A stretch of 64,000 nt of DNA from DATMQA01 sp035566895 (GTDB taxonomy: Bacteria > Verrucomicrobiota > Verrucomicrobiia > Limisphaerales > UBA8199), in the NCBI GenBank assembly GCA_035566895.1, contig DATMQA010000091.1, forward strand, positions 39,576-103,575, given 5' to 3'. This document shows positions 48,639-57,052 of this stretch, in pieces. Numbering within the stretch: the stretch's first letter is position 1; every line of letters begins with the position of its first letter. The notes under the pieces are model-generated. The model was not told the origin of the DNA. It did not search any database and worked only from the letters and a program-made list of their open reading frames with translations. The translations under genes were made by a program, and so were the position numbers.

Positions 48639-50963
48639 TCAACCAGTTTCGCTGCCCTTCGGGCGTTCCCTGCCCAGAAGCACCTCTCGGCCAACCAAAT
48701 ACAAAAACACCGTCAACCCCACAAACGGCAGCAGGGCCAGCCAATCCGAATTGGTTCCCGCAAAGAATGGGTTGTGCGCTTCTTGCCAGTTGGTCAGAGC
48801 GAGATCCAATTTGCTCAGCCCACCTTGAATGATGGCGACGACAATGCCCGCGATCGCGCCGCCGGCGATGTAACCGCTGGCCAAAAGCACCCCCGGACTT
48901 TTGTCGCCTTCGGCCGCAAGCGCGGCCTCATCCAGGTTGTGCTCGCGCAGGTCACGCCGGCGCCGGTAGTCCACCAGCCAGCGCGCCAACCCGCCAACAA
49001 AGACGGGTGCCGAGGTGGAAATCGGCAAATACACACCGACGGCGAAAGCCAGGGAGGATACACCGCAGAGCTCCAGGATTACTGCGATCATGACGCCGAA
49101 GAGGACCAGCGCCCAGGGTAATTTCCGGTCGAGCATGCCGGTAATGATGTAACTCATGAGGGTGGCTTTGGGTGCCAGGAACTTTCTGACGCTGGTCCCG
49201 TCGGGGCGCTTCTCGAAGGAGCCATTGATGCCGGGATCGACGAGCCATACGGCTGCGCCGGAATCGTCCACGAGATATTTTCCTGGCGGGCCGCCGCTGT
49301 TATCCGCCTTTTGCCAGGCGCGGTAGGCCTTTGTATCCCCGTCTGCCTGGGGTCCGCGCAGCTTCTCCGGCGCGGCTAGGCTGGCGCCGGCCGGGGCGTG
49401 CAAACCCGGCGCGACTTGAACGGCCGGCACATATATTGTGGCGGTGTTGTTGAGGAGCAGCAGAATCGGGCCGAGAAGCAAGGCACTCGCGCTGGCTCCC
49501 AGAATAATCGCGAGCTGCTGATACTTGGGCGTCGCGCCAACCAGGAACCCGGTTTTCAAATCTTGCGAAGTTGCGCCGGCATTGGACGCGGCGACGCAAA
49601 CGATGCCGCCCACCGAAAGCGCTGTGACGTAGTAGGTCCTGCCCGTCCAACCGACAACCAGGAAAGCCAGGCAGGTGAACAGCAAGGTGGCAACGGTCAT
49701 CCCGGAAATGGGATTCGAGGAGGAGCCGATTTCGCCCGTCAGTCGGGAGGAAACCGTCACGAACAGGAAACCGAAGAGCACGATGAGAACCGCGCCAAGC
49801 CAATTCATGTGCAGCGAGGGTGCGGCCCAGATGGCAACGACCAGGGCCAGGATACCACCGGCAACCAGCTTCATCGAGAGGTCGCGCTCCGTGCGGAGAA
49901 ACGAGGCGTGGGTGACGGCCGCGGCCCGGAAATCCGAGAGGCCGGACCGAAGGCCACTCCAAATAATGGGTAATGACCGAACCAGACTGATAATGCCGCC
50001 AGCAGCGACCGCGCCGGCACCAATGTAGAGAACGTAAGCGCCGCGGATTTCGCCCGGACTCATATCGACAATCGGCTTTGTTCCCGGAGCCAGCGCGCCC
50101 GCTCCCTGGGCAAAGAACTTGATCAACGGAGTCAGCAGCAGGGCGCTCAGCACTCCGCCCGCCATCATGATCGAACCGATCCGCGGCCCGATGATGTAAC
50201 CGACGCCGAGCAGTTCGGGGGAAATCTCAGCCGAGATTGAGCCTCCTTTCAACGGCGCGCCGAAAATCTTTTCCGGCGTGTCCTTCCAAAGCTTGAAGGC
50301 ATTCATGAGGCTTTTATAGACCAGTCCCACCCCAAATCCGGAAAAGATGGTCGCGGCGCGGAGGCCACGGTAGGGGTGGGCCTCCACACTCGTGGCCGGA
50401 GACCGGTGCGCCCCGCCTTCGCTGTCCTCGGCGACAGCCCGCGATTCCTCGGACGCGCCGGCCTTGAGCACTTCGGCGCATGCGGTGCCTTCAGGATATT
50501 TAAGCTGTCCGTGCTGGGCAACAATCAGCGCCCGGCGCAAGGGGATCATCATCAGGATGCCCAGCAAACTACCGAGCAGGCCGACCAGCATCACCCGACC
50601 GATTTCAAGATCGAACCCCAGAATCATAATTGCGGGCATCGTGACCCCGAGTCCGAACGCAATGGATTCTCCCGCCGAGCCCGCAGTCTGGACGATATTA
50701 TTCTCCAGGATGGTGGCATCGCGGCCACCGGTCGAGGACCATAGCCGGAAGAGTGTCACCGAGATCACCGCGACGGGGATGGAGGCGCTAACGGTGAGGC
50801 CGACCTTGAGCACGAGGTAAAGCGAGGAGGCTCCGAACACCATGCCCAGCAACGTGCCCAAAATGACAGCGCGCCAGGTAAACTCGTGCAGGGTCGTTTG
50901 CGACGGGATGTAAGAATGGGCGGCGGGGCTGGGTTGCTTTGAATGCTCAAGCTCGGCGGCCAT
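48639..50963 (-). CDS. OPT-family oligopeptide transporter
   Basis: The protein has 774 residues and about 14-16 membrane helices. It begins SYIPSQTTLHEFTWRAVILGTLLGMVFGASSLYLVLKVGLT-like, the typical OPT start, and contains QTAGSAGESIAFG, PEGTACAEVLKAG and FGFLFVTVSSRLTGEIGSSSNPISGMT. This last NPxxG-type signature is characteristic of the family. Prokaryotic OPT proteins import peptides or metal-chelate complexes by proton symport. A soluble loop of about 80 residues lies near 510-600 (VQVAPGLHAPAGAS..). It is divergent from the second oxidoreductase gene. Confidence 0.95.
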   Translation of the reverse strand: MAAELEHSKQPSPAAHSYIPSQTTLHEFTWRAVILGTLLGMVFGASSLYLVLKVGLTVSASIPVAVISVTLFRLWSSTGGRDATILENNIVQTAGSAGESIAFGLGVTMPAIMILGFDLEIGRVMLVGLLGSLLGILMMIPLRRALIVAQHGQLKYPEGTACAEVLKAGASEESRAVAEDSEGGAHRSPATSVEAHPYRGLRAATIFSGFGVGLVYKSLMNAFKLWKDTPEKIFGAPLKGGSISAEISPELLGVGYIIGPRIGSIMMAGGVLSALLLTPLIKFFAQGAGALAPGTKPIVDMSPGEIRGAYVLYIGAGAVAAGGIISLVRSLPIIWSGLRSGLSDFRAAAVTHASFLRTERDLSMKLVAGGILALVVAIWAAPSLHMNWLGAVLIVLFGFLFVTVSSRLTGEIGSSSNPISGMTVATLLFTCLAFLVVGWTGRTYYVTALSVGGIVCVAASNAGATSQDLKTGFLVGATPKYQQLAIILGASASALLLGPILLLLNNTATIYVPAVQVAPGLHAPAGASLAAPEKLRGPQADGDTKAYRAWQKADNSGGPPGKYLVDDSGAAVWLVDPGINGSFEKRPDGTSVRKFLAPKATLMSYIITGMLDRKLPWALVLFGVMIAVILELCGVSSLAFAVGVYLPISTSAPVFVGGLARWLVDYRRRRDLREHNLDEAALAAEGDKSPGVLLASGYIAGGAIAGIVVAIIQGGLSKLDLALTNWQEAHNPFFAGTNSDWLALLPFVGLTVFLYLVGREVLLGRERPKGSETG

Positions 50964-51177
50964 GTTGCTGGAACATCTGATACCCTACTCCGAGAGGGCC
51001 GAGCAACACGTTTCGGCGGAGTAGAGAAGTCATATAACCGCACAAGTCCTGTTCCTGACTGCTCAATTTTTCTTGGCCCTGCCCGCGTACCATCTAAAAT
51101 ACCTTCCCACGGGCAAGCTCGTTCGCCGGAACTTGTTGGCCGCGAGAAATGTCTCAGCAATCAAACTGCAAGAGCTT

Positions 51178-52563
51178 ATGAACAAACCAGCATCTCCATT
51201 CCACACTCCGCCCTCCACCCTCCGCACGCAGGCGCTCTCCCGCCGTCACTTCCTCAAACACTCCTCCCTCGCGGTGGCGGGCGCGGCAGCCCTGACCGAA
51301 TTCCCCTTCGTCAACACCAGCCAGGCGGCGCCGGACGACCCGATTCGGATTGGCCTCATCGGTTGCGGCGGGCGCGGCACGGGCGCGGTCGCCGATGCTC
51401 TGGGCGCCGCCACGGATGTCAACTATCCACAAGCGGGCTATCACACCGAAACCATCAAAGCCAATGCAACCGCGGCGAACAAAAACCTCAAGGTCGTTGC
51501 CCTGGCTGATGTGTTTCCGGACCGCCTCAACTCCTGCCGCGAGCAGCTCCAGAAACTGAACATGCCGATTTCCGACGAGAAGTGCTTTACCGGCTTTGAC
51601 GCCTACCAAAAGCTGCTGGCAGTGCCGGAGGTGAATTACGTTATTCTTGCCACCCCACCGCACTTCCGTCCGCTGCACCTCAAGGCGGCGATCGAGGCCG
51701 GTAAAAATGCGTTCATCGAAAAGCCGTGCGCGGTGGATGGCCCGGGGGTGAAGCTGGTCATGGAAGCCGGTGAGCTGGCCAGGCAGAAAAATCTCGGCAT
51801 CGCCGCCGGGACGCAACGCCGCCACATGCGCAGCTATGGCGAGGCGATCAAACGTCTCCAGGATGGCGCGATCGGGGACCTGCTTTATGGTCGGGCTTAC
51901 TGGAACGGCGGGGTTATTTGGGTCGTTGAACGCCAATCGGGCTGGACGGACATGGAGTGGCAGCTCCGGAACTGGAATTATTTCACCTGGCTCTCGGGCG
52001 ACCATATCGTCGAGCAGCACGTTCACAATCTCGACATCATCAACTGGGCCTTCAATTCGCACCCCGTCAAAGCCCTGGCCCTGGGCGGGCGGCAGGCGCG
52101 ACCCAACCAGAGTTATGGTCACATTTACGACCACTTTGCTGTTGAATACGAGTACCCGAATGGTGCGCGCATGTTCAGCCAATGCCGGCAGATGAACGGT
52201 TGCGAAGGCAAGGTCGAGGAGGCCGTCGTCGGCACCAAGGGCTCGAGCAATTGCAAAGATTGGATTCGGGGCGGCGACAAACAACTGGTCTGGCGGTTCC
52301 GCAGTCAGGACGTGAATCCCTATCAGCAGGAGCACCAGGACTTGATTGACAGCATCCGCGCCGGCAAACCGTTAAACGAAGCCAAGGCGGTCGCCGAAAG
52401 CACCCTTACCGGGATCATGGGCCGTGAATCGGCCTACAGTGGCCGCTCCGTCGAGTGGGATGAATTACTTAACTCGCCGACCCGGCTCGGGCCGGCGAAA
52501 TACGAGATGGGGAGCCTCCCGTTCCCGGAGGTGGCGATGCCGGGCCAATATCGGCTTTCCTGA
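51178..52563 (+). CDS. Tat-exported Gfo/Idh/MocA-family oxidoreductase
   Basis: From ATG 51178 the protein has 461 residues; the upstream extension to 51073 is not supported. The Tat signal is ALSRRHFLKHSSLAVAGAA at about 18-36. The Rossmann motif is IRIGLIGCGGRGTGAV, and the catalytic-region motif NAFIEKPCAVDGPG has the canonical EKP. The substrate region has GDHIVEQHVHNLDIINW. Unlike the protein at 28666 it keeps the EKP lysine. It is a paralogue family typical of planctomycetes and verrucomicrobia for periplasmic sugar oxidation. A word-repeat hairpin follows its stop. Confidence 0.92.
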   Translation: MNKPASPFHTPPSTLRTQALSRRHFLKHSSLAVAGAAALTEFPFVNTSQAAPDDPIRIGLIGCGGRGTGAVADALGAATDVNYPQAGYHTETIKANATAANKNLKVVALADVFPDRLNSCREQLQKLNMPISDEKCFTGFDAYQKLLAVPEVNYVILATPPHFRPLHLKAAIEAGKNAFIEKPCAVDGPGVKLVMEAGELARQKNLGIAAGTQRRHMRSYGEAIKRLQDGAIGDLLYGRAYWNGGVIWVVERQSGWTDMEWQLRNWNYFTWLSGDHIVEQHVHNLDIINWAFNSHPVKALALGGRQARPNQSYGHIYDHFAVEYEYPNGARMFSQCRQMNGCEGKVEEAVVGTKGSSNCKDWIRGGDKQLVWRFRSQDVNPYQQEHQDLIDSIRAGKPLNEAKAVAESTLTGIMGRESAYSGRSVEWDELLNSPTRLGPAKYEMGSLPFPEVAMPGQYRLS

Positions 52564-52577
52564 AAGAGGTTCAAAAA

Positions 52578-52679
52578 ACGTGATGCGTGAAACGTAAAAC
52601 GTGAAACGTGAGTTTCCTATCCGATGGGACCCATCGGACTCGTTTCACGTTTCACGTTTCACGTTTCACGTTTCACGTT
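52578..52679. repeat. Inverted repeat of CGTGAAA/TTTCACG heptamers
   Basis: The left arm (52578-52612) runs through ACGTGATGCGTGAAACGTAA and AACGTGAAACGTGAG. The right arm (52641-52679) is TTTCACG repeated five times. The loop holds its own palindrome, CCGATGGGACCCATCGG. The element lies between two converging genes and overlaps the last codons of the flavin reductase gene, which would otherwise end earlier. Confidence 0.95.
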
Positions 52680-53268
52680 CCCGGTGCCTCGCCAGAAACC
52701 CGGGTTCACTTCCTCCCAGGTCCGTCCGCCGCTGGCGGGCCAGTAATTCGCCGTAAACGCGGGCGTCCCGAATGAGCATCTCGAGACGCTTTTCGAGTGA
52801 ATCGCTGACAATTTGGCCGTCTTTCACATCCATGTCGTCAGCAAAAGAGACCCCATAGGGTAGCGTCCAGGCGTAGCATTGGCGTGCAATCGTGCGGAGC
52901 TGGTCGGTAACCGTGAGGCCTTTTTCATGCGAAGCCACAATAGTGGCGAACAGTTTCCCGGCGAACTCGTGCCAAAAGTGGTCGAGGAAGTTTTTCGTCG
53001 CGCCGCTCAGGCTGCCGTGGTAATCCGGCGTGCCCAGGACAATGACATCGGCTCGGTCCACCCGCCCCTGCAATTCCGCGTAACCGGCCAAATAGTGCGC
53101 GGTGTCAGGATTATAGAGCGCAAGCGGCTCCTTCAAAAAATCAAGCACGTCCACGGCGCAGCCGGAGCTGCGCAATCGCTCGGTCACGTAATGAATGACG
53201 GCCCGGGTAACCGAGCCGCGCTGAAGGCTGCCGACTACGGCCAGCACGTTGAGGAGTGGTTCTGGCAT
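52666..53268 (-). CDS. NADPH-dependent FMN reductase-like flavoprotein
   Basis: The protein has 200 residues with a flavodoxin-like fold: NVLAVVGSLQRGSVTRAVIHYV (phosphate loop), ADVIVLGTPDYHGSLSGATKNFLDHF (flavin-binding) and LFATIVASHEKG. These match the NADPH-dependent FMN reductase family (SsuE/ArsH/ChrR-like), reducing flavins or quinones. The C-terminal RHRERET is encoded by the TTTCACG repeat arm. Convergent with the oxidoreductase gene; no operon partner. Confidence 0.88.
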   Translation of the reverse strand: MPEPLLNVLAVVGSLQRGSVTRAVIHYVTERLRSSGCAVDVLDFLKEPLALYNPDTAHYLAGYAELQGRVDRADVIVLGTPDYHGSLSGATKNFLDHFWHEFAGKLFATIVASHEKGLTVTDQLRTIARQCYAWTLPYGVSFADDMDVKDGQIVSDSLEKRLEMLIRDARVYGELLARQRRTDLGGSEPGFLARHRERET

Positions 53269-53866
53269 CGCGGCATAGCATACTTATGCCAGAAAAAAAT
53301 GTCGAATCCGGCCTGCACGGCCTGCACGGGAGCATCCAGGATGCGCCCGGCCAAAAGGTGGATCGGGATGCCGCCCCCAGCGCCTGTCCGCCGTCAGACA
53401 GGTTTCGTCGCACAATACATAGTAGAGGCCACTGTCGCCAACCGCGACCGGGCCGGAAAACAGAAAACCGTACAAACAAAGATGAAAACCCAGCCCCCGT
53501 GCCACCTTCCCGCTTCTCGCCGCCGCGCGTCCACCTTAAGCCGCTATCGCGGCCTTAACACTCTATAACACTGTATAACACTCTATAACACTAATTTTTT
53601 TCCGGACCCCTTCCCATGCCGATTTCACTCCAGCCACGAGACCCCGCCGGGCCGCTCCCTCTCCCCCCGGGGGCGGGGTGGCTCCTGCGGCGCACTGCCG
53701 CCCCGAAGGCGGACCTCTCACTCCTGGCCTCGGAAAGCGGCTATCGCCGGTTCACCTTGAGAGAAATAAACGCGGAAATGGACCTCGAACGGGTCCATCT
53801 CCGCGGATGATTTCACCGCCGTCACAAGTCGGGCAAACTGCCGTCCGACTCTTGAACCCAAGCCGT
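53269..53866. other. 598-base region without a supported gene
   Basis: No frame here shows a known domain. A minus-strand stretch near 53400-53470 translates to SGPVAVGDSGLYYVLCDET, which vaguely resembles an Ig-like strand pair (xDSGxYYV), but the frame is otherwise disordered; it may be a decayed fragment. A tandem run of ATAACACTCT-type 10-base words lies at 53565-53592, followed by a T-run. Confidence 0.4.
53565..53592. repeat. 10-bp tandem repeat ATAACACTCT
   Basis: Three to four units of ATAACACTCT/ATAACACTGT lie head to tail, followed by AATTTTTTT. They lie in the gene-free region between the flavin reductase and the lipoprotein. Confidence 0.8.
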
Positions 53867-54193
53867 TTACGGATTGGGAGCGCCCGGGGTATCAGGGCTC
53901 GGTGTGGGGTTGGCGCCCGGACTGCCGTTCAAATCGAGGCTGTTGGTGGCGGTGCCGCTGCTGGCTCCGCCCGGTCCAGCGCCGGTTTCACCTGGGCTGT
54001 TTTCGGGTGTGCCCTTCGTGCCGCTGGCGGCGGGATCGGTGCTCGGGTTCGTGTTCCTGGAGCCACTCATCGTATCGGAACTGGCGCCGTAGCTCGAGTT
54101 ATTTTGATCGGAGGTTCCTCCACGATTTTCTTTCGAGGCGCAACCCGCCGCCACGAGACCAGCCAGCGCAGTGATTGTTATCAGTCTTTTCAT
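53867..54193 (-). CDS. Small Ser/Thr/Pro/Gly-rich lipoprotein
   Basis: From ATG 54193 the protein has 108 residues (MKRLITITALAGLVAAGC). The signal peptide ends in the lipobox LVAAGC, so lipidation at Cys18 is expected. The rest is disordered and rich in Ser, Gly, Asn, Thr and Pro (GPGGASSGTATNS, TPSPDTPGAPNP), with no domain. Two codon positions upstream another ATG (54211) is possible. A stress- or envelope-related role is only guessed from similar small lipoproteins. Confidence 0.75.
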   Translation of the reverse strand: MKRLITITALAGLVAAGCASKENRGGTSDQNNSSYGASSDTMSGSRNTNPSTDPAASGTKGTPENSPGETGAGPGGASSGTATNSLDLNGSPGANPTPSPDTPGAPNP

Positions 54194-54505
54194 GATTGTT
54201 TTTCCTTTCAACGGTTTGCCATCAACTTCCTCCCGGGGCGATTGGCCTCAATAAGGCTTTTACCCGACCTCCGACAAAATATCACCCCTGGAGCGGAAAG
54301 GCCGAGTTTATCTCAACATATCGAACGGCGTCCCATCGTCTCAATGGGGAATTCACCTGAGACAAGCACCATTGCCCGATTAATTCTGGTCCATGAGCGC
54401 TCGGACCGAAAAAAAGTGAAATGCGGCCGCTGCCTTCGCGCCTGGACAATTTCACTTCCGCCTTGGCAATCCAACTTGCAACCCTGATATTCTGTGTTCG
54501 GACGT
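54194..54505. other. Lipoprotein/parE divergent region
   Basis: This 312-base space separates the divergent lipoprotein and parE genes. I see no repeat or strong promoter, apart from a possible ribosome-binding stretch (AAAGGAAAAACAATC) before the lipoprotein start. Confidence 0.4.
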
Positions 54506-56335
54506 ATGGCAGATAATAAAAAAAATGTGTACGACGAGAGCAAGATCAAGACGCTCTCTTCGCTGGAACATATCCGGCTGCGCACTGGGATGTATATCGG
54601 CCGCATCGGGGATGGGTCCCATCACGATGACGGCTGCTATATCCTGCTCAAAGAGGTCATCGATAACGCGATCGACGAATTCATCATGGGCGCCGGCAAG
54701 GAGGTCCAGATTACGATCCAGGACAAAGTGGTCACCGTCCGCGATTTCGGGCGCGGCATTCCGCTGGGCAAGGTCGTCGATTGCGTTTCCCAGATTAACA
54801 CCGGCGCCAAGTACAACGATGACGTCTTTCAATTCAGCGTCGGCCTCAATGGCGTCGGCACCAAGGCCGTCAACGCCCTCTCCAAGGAATTTTTCGTCCG
54901 CAGCTTCCGGGAAGGCCAATATGTCGAGGCCTTCTTCAAACAGGGCAAGCTCAAGAAGGAAAACAAGGGCAAAGCCAGCGAGCCGGACGGCACGCTCATC
55001 CGCTTCGAGCCGGACCCGGAGATTTTCAAAGAGGTCGAATTTCGCCCCGAGCACGTGGAATGGCGTCTCCGCCATTACAGCTATCTCAACACCGGTCTCA
55101 AGCTGCTTTTCAACGACAAAGTGTTTCAGTCGCGCAACGGCCTGCTCGACCTGGTGATGGAAGATTTGCAGGCCGATGGCAGCGAACCCATATATCCCCC
55201 GCTCCATTACGCGGAGAAAATGCTCGAGTTTTGCTTTACCCATAGCAATAGCCGCTTCGGCGAAACTTTCTATTCCTTCGTCAATGGGCAATACACCAGC
55301 GACGGCGGCACCCACTTAAGCGCGTTCCGCGAAGGCCTGCTCAAGGCGGTTAACGAATACGCCCACGAAAAATTTGAAGGCGATGATGTCCGCGAAAGCA
55401 TGGTCGGCGCCGTTTCTATCCGCCTGAAGGACCCGGTGTTTGAGTCCCAGACCAAGAACAAGCTCGGCAACACCGAAATCCGCACCGATCTGGTCAACCG
55501 CGTCCGGGAGGAACTGCTTCACTTCTTCAACCGGAACAAGGAAATCGCCGAGAAAATCGTCACGAAAGTCCAGGACACGCGCCAACTGCGCAAGGAATTG
55601 CAGGAGGTCAAGAAACTGGCGCGCGAGCGAGCCAAGGCCATCACCATTCGGATTCCGCAGCTTAAGGACTGTAAAATCCACTTCGACAAAACAAAGGGAA
55701 AGGGCAAAGGCTCGATGGTTTTCCTGACGGAGGGCCAATCCGCCGCCGGCTCGATCGTCAGTTGCCGCGACGTCAACACGCAGGCGATTTTCGTCCTCAA
55801 AGGCAAGCCGCTCAATGTGTGGGACCTCAAGCGCGACATTGTCTATAAGAACGATGAGATGTACAACTTGATGCGCAGCCTCGATATCGAGGACAACCTT
55901 GAGGGTTTGCGTTATGAAAAAGTTATTCTGGCCACCGACGCCGACGTGGACGGCCTGCACATCCGCAATTTGCTGATCACTTACTTTTTCCGCTTCTTCG
56001 ATCAGCTCGTGCATGATGGCCATCTTTTTGTATTGGAAACTCCGCTCTTCCGCGTGCGCAACAAGGAGCAAACGATTTATTGCTACTCGGAAGCCGAGCG
56101 CGACGCCGCGGCCCAAAAGCTCGGCAAGAGCGCAGAAATCACCCGGTTCAAAGGGCTGGGCGAAATCTCGCCTGCCGAGTTCAAGCAATTCATCGGCAAG
56201 GAAATGCGCCTCAGCCAGGTCGAGTACGCCCCCAAGCAGGACGCCTCCGGAATCCTGACCTTTTATATGGGCAAGAACACACCGGAGCGGAAAGACTACA
56301 TCATGGAGAATCTGGTGGTGCCGGTGGAGGATTAG
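54506..56335 (+). CDS. parE: DNA topoisomerase IV subunit B (ParE)
   Basis: From ATG 54506 (MADNKKNVYDESKIKTLSSL) the protein has 609 residues; a start four codons earlier is in frame. The GHKL ATPase domain has LLKEVIDNAIDEF, VTVRDFGRGIPLGKV and VGLNGVGTKAVNALS; the transducer has VNGQYTSDGGTHL; the TOPRIM domain has FLTEGQSAAGS and VILATDADVDGLHIRNLL. The order and the TEGQSA variant resemble ParE of Bacteroidetes and Chlamydiae more than GyrB. Together with ParC it decatenates replicated chromosomes. The partner gene lies 718 bases further, separated by a toxin-antitoxin pair. Confidence 0.95.
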   Translation: MADNKKNVYDESKIKTLSSLEHIRLRTGMYIGRIGDGSHHDDGCYILLKEVIDNAIDEFIMGAGKEVQITIQDKVVTVRDFGRGIPLGKVVDCVSQINTGAKYNDDVFQFSVGLNGVGTKAVNALSKEFFVRSFREGQYVEAFFKQGKLKKENKGKASEPDGTLIRFEPDPEIFKEVEFRPEHVEWRLRHYSYLNTGLKLLFNDKVFQSRNGLLDLVMEDLQADGSEPIYPPLHYAEKMLEFCFTHSNSRFGETFYSFVNGQYTSDGGTHLSAFREGLLKAVNEYAHEKFEGDDVRESMVGAVSIRLKDPVFESQTKNKLGNTEIRTDLVNRVREELLHFFNRNKEIAEKIVTKVQDTRQLRKELQEVKKLARERAKAITIRIPQLKDCKIHFDKTKGKGKGSMVFLTEGQSAAGSIVSCRDVNTQAIFVLKGKPLNVWDLKRDIVYKNDEMYNLMRSLDIEDNLEGLRYEKVILATDADVDGLHIRNLLITYFFRFFDQLVHDGHLFVLETPLFRVRNKEQTIYCYSEAERDAAAQKLGKSAEITRFKGLGEISPAEFKQFIGKEMRLSQVEYAPKQDASGILTFYMGKNTPERKDYIMENLVVPVED

Positions 56336-56403
56336 GGCGCCATAGTTTGACATTCCAGTGGCAAGTGTTTAAGTAATTTTATGACGGAGCTATTGGAGCA
56401 ATT

Positions 56404-56640
56404 ATGAGTTACGTAACTCTCGAGGTTGACTTTGACCATGGAAATATTGTCCCCCGTGAACCTGCCAAGCTGCCTGAGAAGGGCAAGGGACTCCTCACTG
56501 TGCTGGAACCCTCTGCGGAGGGGCATGCGGCAGAAGAAATGACGCAACTTGAAGCATTTCACGCTCTTCAAAAGAGTTTGAATCTCGATGAGGCCAAAGC
56601 CAGAGCATGGATGGATATGATTCGTGATGCCCGCCGTTAG
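56404..56640 (+). CDS. Putative antitoxin of a VapBC-type pair
   Basis: The protein has 78 residues. The N-terminal strand-rich part (SYVTLEVDFDHGNIVPREPAKLPEKGKGLLTVLE) resembles small swapped-beta antitoxins of the DUF104/AF2212 type. The helical C-terminus (EAFHALQKSLNLDEAKARAWMDMIRDARR) would wrap the toxin. It is followed after 14 bases by a PIN-domain gene, the standard antitoxin-toxin order. It lies between parE and parC. Confidence 0.7.
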   Translation: MSYVTLEVDFDHGNIVPREPAKLPEKGKGLLTVLEPSAEGHAAEEMTQLEAFHALQKSLNLDEAKARAWMDMIRDARR

Positions 56641-56654
56641 GCCGTTGTTTTTTG

Positions 56655-57026
56655 ATGACTCATCTGGACACCAATTTTCTCATTAGCGCGATCCAAACCG
56701 GTTCGGCTGAGGCGGGGAAAGTAAACGCTTGGCTCACCACAAAGGAACCTCTGGGTATCTCTGCGGTGGCCTGGGCAGAGTTCTTTTGCGGACCGCTCTC
56801 AGCGCAAGCTGAACTCATGGCCAGAAAGATGTTTAGGGACGTTGAACCCTTTTCAGGCCACGACGCCGAACTTGCCGCAGACCTCTTCAACAAAACAGGC
56901 CGCCGTTCTAAAACGCTGGCCGACTGCATGATCGCGGCTGTCGCTATTCGTTGCGGAGCGAAGTTGGCCACTGTCAACACTACTGATTTTCGGCCTTTCG
57001 CGTCGCACGGGTTAAGCTTGGCCTAA
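56655..57026 (+). CDS. vapC: PIN-domain ribonuclease, VapC-type toxin
   Basis: From ATG 56655 the protein has 123 residues. The PIN-fold acidic residues are visible: Asp in THLDTNFLIS, Glu in VAWAEFFCG, Asp in KTLADCMIAAVAIRCGAKLATVNTTDF with a final Asp. VapC toxins cleave tRNA or rRNA and are neutralised by the product of the gene before them. Here the pair stands 27 bases before parC, so transcription of the topoisomerase genes probably passes through it. All four catalytic positions are present, so activity is likely. Confidence 0.88.
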   Translation: MTHLDTNFLISAIQTGSAEAGKVNAWLTTKEPLGISAVAWAEFFCGPLSAQAELMARKMFRDVEPFSGHDAELAADLFNKTGRRSKTLADCMIAAVAIRCGAKLATVNTTDFRPFASHGLSLA

Positions 57027-57052
57027 GCCAATCGCCTTGTAACGTTTCTCGA

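Noticed and set aside
51154..52335. Minus-strand frame of 393 codons opposite the second oxidoreductase
   Set aside because: The plus-strand protein has a Tat signal and Rossmann motif; the antisense frame has no recognisable domain.
55316..56353. Minus-strand frame of 345 codons opposite parE
   Set aside because: Antisense shadow of a conserved gene.
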